A stretch of 64,000 nucleotides of DNA from Arthrobacter sp. DNA4 (GTDB lineage: Bacteria; Actinomycetota; Actinomycetes; Actinomycetales; Micrococcaceae): positions 310,001-374,000 of the forward strand of contig NZ_CP101466.1 in the NCBI RefSeq assembly GCF_024362385.1, given 5' to 3'. Shown here one piece after another: positions 61,225-64,000 of the stretch. How positions within the stretch are numbered: position 1 is the first letter of the stretch; the number at the start of each line of letters is the position of its first letter. A program made the translations under genes and the position numbers. Under the pieces are notes generated by a model. The model made no database searches and was not told where the DNA came from. It worked only from the letters and a program-made list of their open reading frames with translations.

Positions 61225-62524
61225 ATGAAGCGGCGTTCAATTGTGAAGTACGCGGCCGTGGCCGCGGCGATGTCGCTGGGGCTCACCGCCTGCAGCGGCG
61301 GCGGTGGCGGCAGCGACCAGGCGAAAGAGTCCGGCACCGTCCGCGTCACCCTCGCCAACCACGTGTGGACCGAAGGCATCAAGGCCGCCATTCCGGAGTT
61401 CGAAAAGTCCAGCGGGCTCAAGGTCGAACTGACCCAGCTCGGCGAAGACCAGCTCTCGGACCAGTACAACGTCAAGCTCAACGCGGGCAGCGACGAAGTC
61501 GACGTCATGATGTACCGCCCGCTGCAGGAAGGCAAGGCCTTCGCCAAGAACGGGTACCTGGCGGACCTGACCAGCAAGGTGTCCTCCGACTCCAGCTGGG
61601 ACTGGAAGGATTACCAGGAAGGCCCGGTCAAGGCCACCACAGCCGACGGCAAGGTAGTTGGCGTGCCGATCATCACCGAACGCGAAGTCCTCTACTACCG
61701 CAAGGACCTGCTGCAGGCCGCAGGGCTCCAGGTCCCCAAGACCATGGAGGAGCTTGAAGCCGCAGCCAAGGCCATCAAGGCTTCTTCGCCTGACACTGCA
61801 GGCTTCGTTGCCCGCACCGGCAAGTCCACTGCCGTGACGCAGTTCTCCAGCTTCCTGTACAGCTTCGGCGGTGATTTCATCGACTCCAGCGGCAAGGCTG
61901 CCGTCAACACCGATGCAGCCAAGAAGGCCTACGCCTACTACGGCGGCCTGATCCGTAACTACGGCCCCGCCAACGTCAGCACCGACATGAGCTGGCCGGA
62001 GGCAATGGCAATCTTCACGCAGGGCGGTGCCGCCTTCTACACCGAGGCTGACTCCCTGTACAAGGACGCCACCGACCCGGCTAAGTCCAAGGTTGCGGAC
62101 AAGGTAGGTTTTGCGCCGCTGCCCGCCGTCCCCGCCGGAAGCAAGCCGTACAACATCCCTTCCTGGGCCCTTGGCGTCAACCAAAACTCCAGCAACCAGG
62201 ACAACGCCTGGAAGTTCATCCAGTGGGCCACCAGCAAGGAGCGCACCCTGGCAGCCCAGAAGGCCGGCGTCCCGGGCCCGCGTACCTCGGTCTGGTCCAA
62301 CCCGGACGGAACCTCCACCTTACCCCAAGGACCTTGCTGACGCCATTGCCGCCAGCGCCAAGAACGGCGTCGGACACGACCGCCCCGAAGTAATCACCGT
62401 CGGCAAGGCACGCGAAATCGTGGGCGGGCCCATTGTTGCCAGCATCACCGGCGCGGACACTGCCGCCGCTGCCAACGAGGCCCAGACCGCTTTCCAGACC
62501 TTCCTGGACAGCGAAAAGAAGTAG
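61225..62524 (+). pseudogene. sugar ABC substrate-binding lipoprotein with C-terminal frameshift
   Basis: Reading from ATG 61225 gives a lipoprotein signal (LTAC, Cys about 23) and a complete family-1 sugar-binding fold through NQDNAWKFIQWATSKERTLAAQKAGVPGPRTSVW. It stops prematurely at 62340. In the next frame the sequence continues naturally as YPKDLADAIAASAKNGVGHDRPEVITVGKAREIVGGPIVASITGADTAAAANEAQTAFQTFLDSEKK, ending 62524. One extra T in CCACCTTACCCC (62320/62321) explains the break. About 65 residues are lost from the end, perhaps a sequencing error. It would bind the sugar for the permeases at 62610 and 63560. Confidence 0.85.
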
Positions 62525-62541
62525 CGCCTTCGTCATCAGCC

Positions 62542-62574
62542 CGCCGGGACGGGCAGCAACCCCCCGTCCCGGCG
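62542..62574 (+). other. intra-operon hairpin after the binding-protein gene
   Basis: CGCCGGGACGGG (62542-62553) pairs perfectly with CCCGTCCCGGCG (62563-62574), loop nine bases, no T tract. It occupies the same place as the hairpin at 44757-44803 in the other transporter operon. Confidence 0.7.
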
Positions 62575-62609
62575 CGGCCCCACTTCACCCCCAACTTTTT
62601 AGGTGAACC

Positions 62610-63563
62610 ATGTCTGTTTTGAACCCTCCCCGCAGCGCCGGCACCCGCAAGGCCAGTGGCCGCAAGGGCGCAGGGGGGAGCTTTTCCGCCTGGGCCAACC
62701 GGCACCGCAAATGGCTCTTCGCCGCACCGGCCATGATCTTTGTCGGCGTCCTGATCATCTTCCCCCTGGCCTGGACCGTGTACCTGAGCCTTACCGACTC
62801 CCAGGGCTCCGTCCGCGCCGCCACCGACTTCATCGGGCTGCAGAACTACCTCACCGTCCTGACGGACCTGGAGCGGTTCTGGCCGGCGGTGGGCCGCACA
62901 CTGTCCTTCACCGGCCTGGCACTTGCCTTCGAGGTAGTCCTCGGCATGGGCATTGCGCTGCTCCTGTGGCGGCCCTTCCGCGGGGAAAAGTGGGTACGGG
63001 TGGCCATCCTGCTGCCGCTGGTGGCCACGCCCGTGGCCGTCGGCATGATGTGGCGGCTGATCTTCGATCCCAACATCGGCTTCGCCAACCAGCTCTTGGG
63101 CGCAATCGGCATTCCGCCCCAGCCGTGGCTGTCCGGGCAGGACACCGCCCTGGGCACCACCATCTTCATGGACGTATGGCAGTGGACGCCCATGGTGGTA
63201 CTGATCCTGCTCGCCGGCCTGACCTCGCTGTCGGACGAGCCGGATGAAGCTGCCCGCGTGGACGGCGCAAACGCCTTCCAGCGGTTCTTCTTCATCACCC
63301 TCCCGCTGATGATGCCCACCGTTATCGTCGCCATCCTGCTGCGGGGCATCGACGCCCTGAAGACCTTCGACATCCTGTACGCCACCAAGGGCAAAGGCGG
63401 CGGCTCGTTCCACGAAGTGGAGACCCTGAACGTCTACGCGTACGGGCTGAGCTTCGACTACAACCAGTACGGGCTCTCCTCCGCCGTGTTGATCCTGTTC
63501 TTCATGATCATCATCGGCATCATGTGGCTGCTGACCATGCGCAAGAAAGCGGTAAGCAAATGA
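62610..63563 (+). CDS. sugar ABC transporter permease (MalF type)
   Basis: 317 residues. A basic N-terminal segment (RSAGTRKASGRKGAGG) precedes six helices, starting KWLFAAPAMIFVGVLIIFPLAWTVYLSL. The EAA loop is DEPDEAARVDGANAFQRFFFITLPLMMPT (about residues 208-236). It forms the CUT1-type channel with the next gene, whose start overlaps its stop (ATGA). As with the ceb-like operon, no ATPase gene is seen before the window ends. Confidence 0.95.
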   Translation: MSVLNPPRSAGTRKASGRKGAGGSFSAWANRHRKWLFAAPAMIFVGVLIIFPLAWTVYLSLTDSQGSVRAATDFIGLQNYLTVLTDLERFWPAVGRTLSFTGLALAFEVVLGMGIALLLWRPFRGEKWVRVAILLPLVATPVAVGMMWRLIFDPNIGFANQLLGAIGIPPQPWLSGQDTALGTTIFMDVWQWTPMVVLILLAGLTSLSDEPDEAARVDGANAFQRFFFITLPLMMPTVIVAILLRGIDALKTFDILYATKGKGGGSFHEVETLNVYAYGLSFDYNQYGLSSAVLILFFMIIIGIMWLLTMRKKAVSK

Positions 63564-64000
63564 CCGTCGTGACAGATTCCACCACCGCTGCCAAGCGGAC
63601 GCCACGGCGGCGCAAGCCGCTGGCCACCCGCGCCTACAAGGTGTTCCGGGTTGTCGCCCTGATCGTTGTGGTGCTGTTCCTGCTCGCCCCGCTGTTCTGG
63701 ATGCTGCTGGCGTCCCTCAAGACCAACGTGGACATCTATGACACTGCCAAGGCGGTGGTGTTCTCGCCCACGTTCGAGAACTACGCCAACGTGCTCCAGC
63801 GCAACAACTACTTCGTCTTCATCTTCAACAGCTTCTGGGTGGCCTTTGTCTCCACGGCACTGTCGATCGTCCTCGGCGTCCCCGCGGCGTACGCGATGAG
63901 CCGCTTCACCATGCACCGCTCCGCCTTGGTGGTCCTGATGGCACGGGTTATCCCGGGCGTCTCGCTCCTGGTGCCCTGGTACTACGTCTTCTCCAACCTG
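63560..64000 (+). CDS. sugar ABC transporter permease (MalG type), cut by window end
   Basis: 147 codons visible from ATG 63560, frame still open at the right edge. It begins with a Lys/Arg-rich tail (AAKRTPRRRKPLATR). The first helix follows (VFRVVALIVVVLFLLAPLFWMLLASLK), then the periplasmic loop FENYANVLQRNNYFVFIFNSFWVAFVSTALSIVLGVPAAYAMSRF and VIPGVSLLVPWYYVFSNL. This is the MalG/CebG pattern. Partner of the permease at 62610. The C-terminal EAA loop lies outside the window. Confidence 0.93.
   Translation, partial: MTVVTDSTTAAKRTPRRRKPLATRAYKVFRVVALIVVVLFLLAPLFWMLLASLKTNVDIYDTAKAVVFSPTFENYANVLQRNNYFVFIFNSFWVAFVSTALSIVLGVPAAYAMSRFTMHRSALVVLMARVIPGVSLLVPWYYVFSNL

Overview
The window is about 64 kb of high-GC DNA with strongly C/G-ending codons, dense gene packing and many ATGA or TGATG gene junctions. 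Gene content (GAF-ANTAR regulators, class F sortase with an RskA-type anti-sigma factor, CebR-like sugar regulon, seven-gene urease cluster, many LacI/GntR/IclR sugar regulators and glycoside hydrolases) points to an Actinomycetota of the Micrococcales, most likely Arthrobacter/Pseudarthrobacter or a close relative, with a soil or plant-litter lifestyle. I see no phage, integrase, insertion sequence, rRNA or CRISPR array, so this looks like chromosome.

Layout. 1-2.9 kb: a partial conserved gene, tRNA-Lys, an M23-like peptidase, a YCII protein and an orphan LacI regulator. 3.0-6.3 kb: a surface module of a DUF4397 protein with a sortase-type C-terminus, a lipoprotein sortase, an ECF sigma factor and its anti-sigma factor. 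6.3-11.4 kb: a GAF-ANTAR protein, a GH51 arabinofuranosidase behind a clear promoter/operator, an HhH-GPD protein coupled to a LacI regulator, and an isochorismatase-like hydrolase. 11.5-17.9 kb: ureABCEFGD plus a nickel transporter, with two copies of a covarying hairpin repeat placed before the cores of ureF and ureD. 18-25.9 kb: a secreted beta-helix protein divergent from an ABC transporter-GH1-LacI operon, with three CebR-type boxes between them.

26.5-34.7 kb: a regulon for a short or branched sugar or polyol: GntR repressor, MHS-type transporter, two-subunit transketolase, TIM-barrel isomerase, SDR dehydrogenase, a broken DAK-family kinase and an RpiB-family isomerase. Four near-identical operators (GACTGTTNACAGTC) link the repressor and the divergent promoters. 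34.7-41.7 kb: housekeeping and stress genes (SRPBCC, carboxylesterase, second GAF-ANTAR protein, ATPase, metallothionein-like protein, UspA, methyltransferase, nucleoside hydrolase).

41.7-64 kb: a plant-glycan locus. It has a GH1 enzyme divergent from a Dpp/Opp-type ABC transporter, two GH78 alpha-L-rhamnosidases, a GH43 enzyme, two alpha/beta-hydrolase esterases, an IclR and a GntR regulator, and a second, sugar-type ABC transporter whose binding protein carries a frameshift. Together these genes would import, de-esterify and trim rhamnose-, xylose-, arabinose- and glucose-containing oligosaccharides.

The least explained signal is in the urease operon. The two hairpin elements share an almost identical interior, their arms differ but stay perfectly paired, and each is followed by about 300 bp of coding sequence unusually rich in T-ending codons and TTG leucines.
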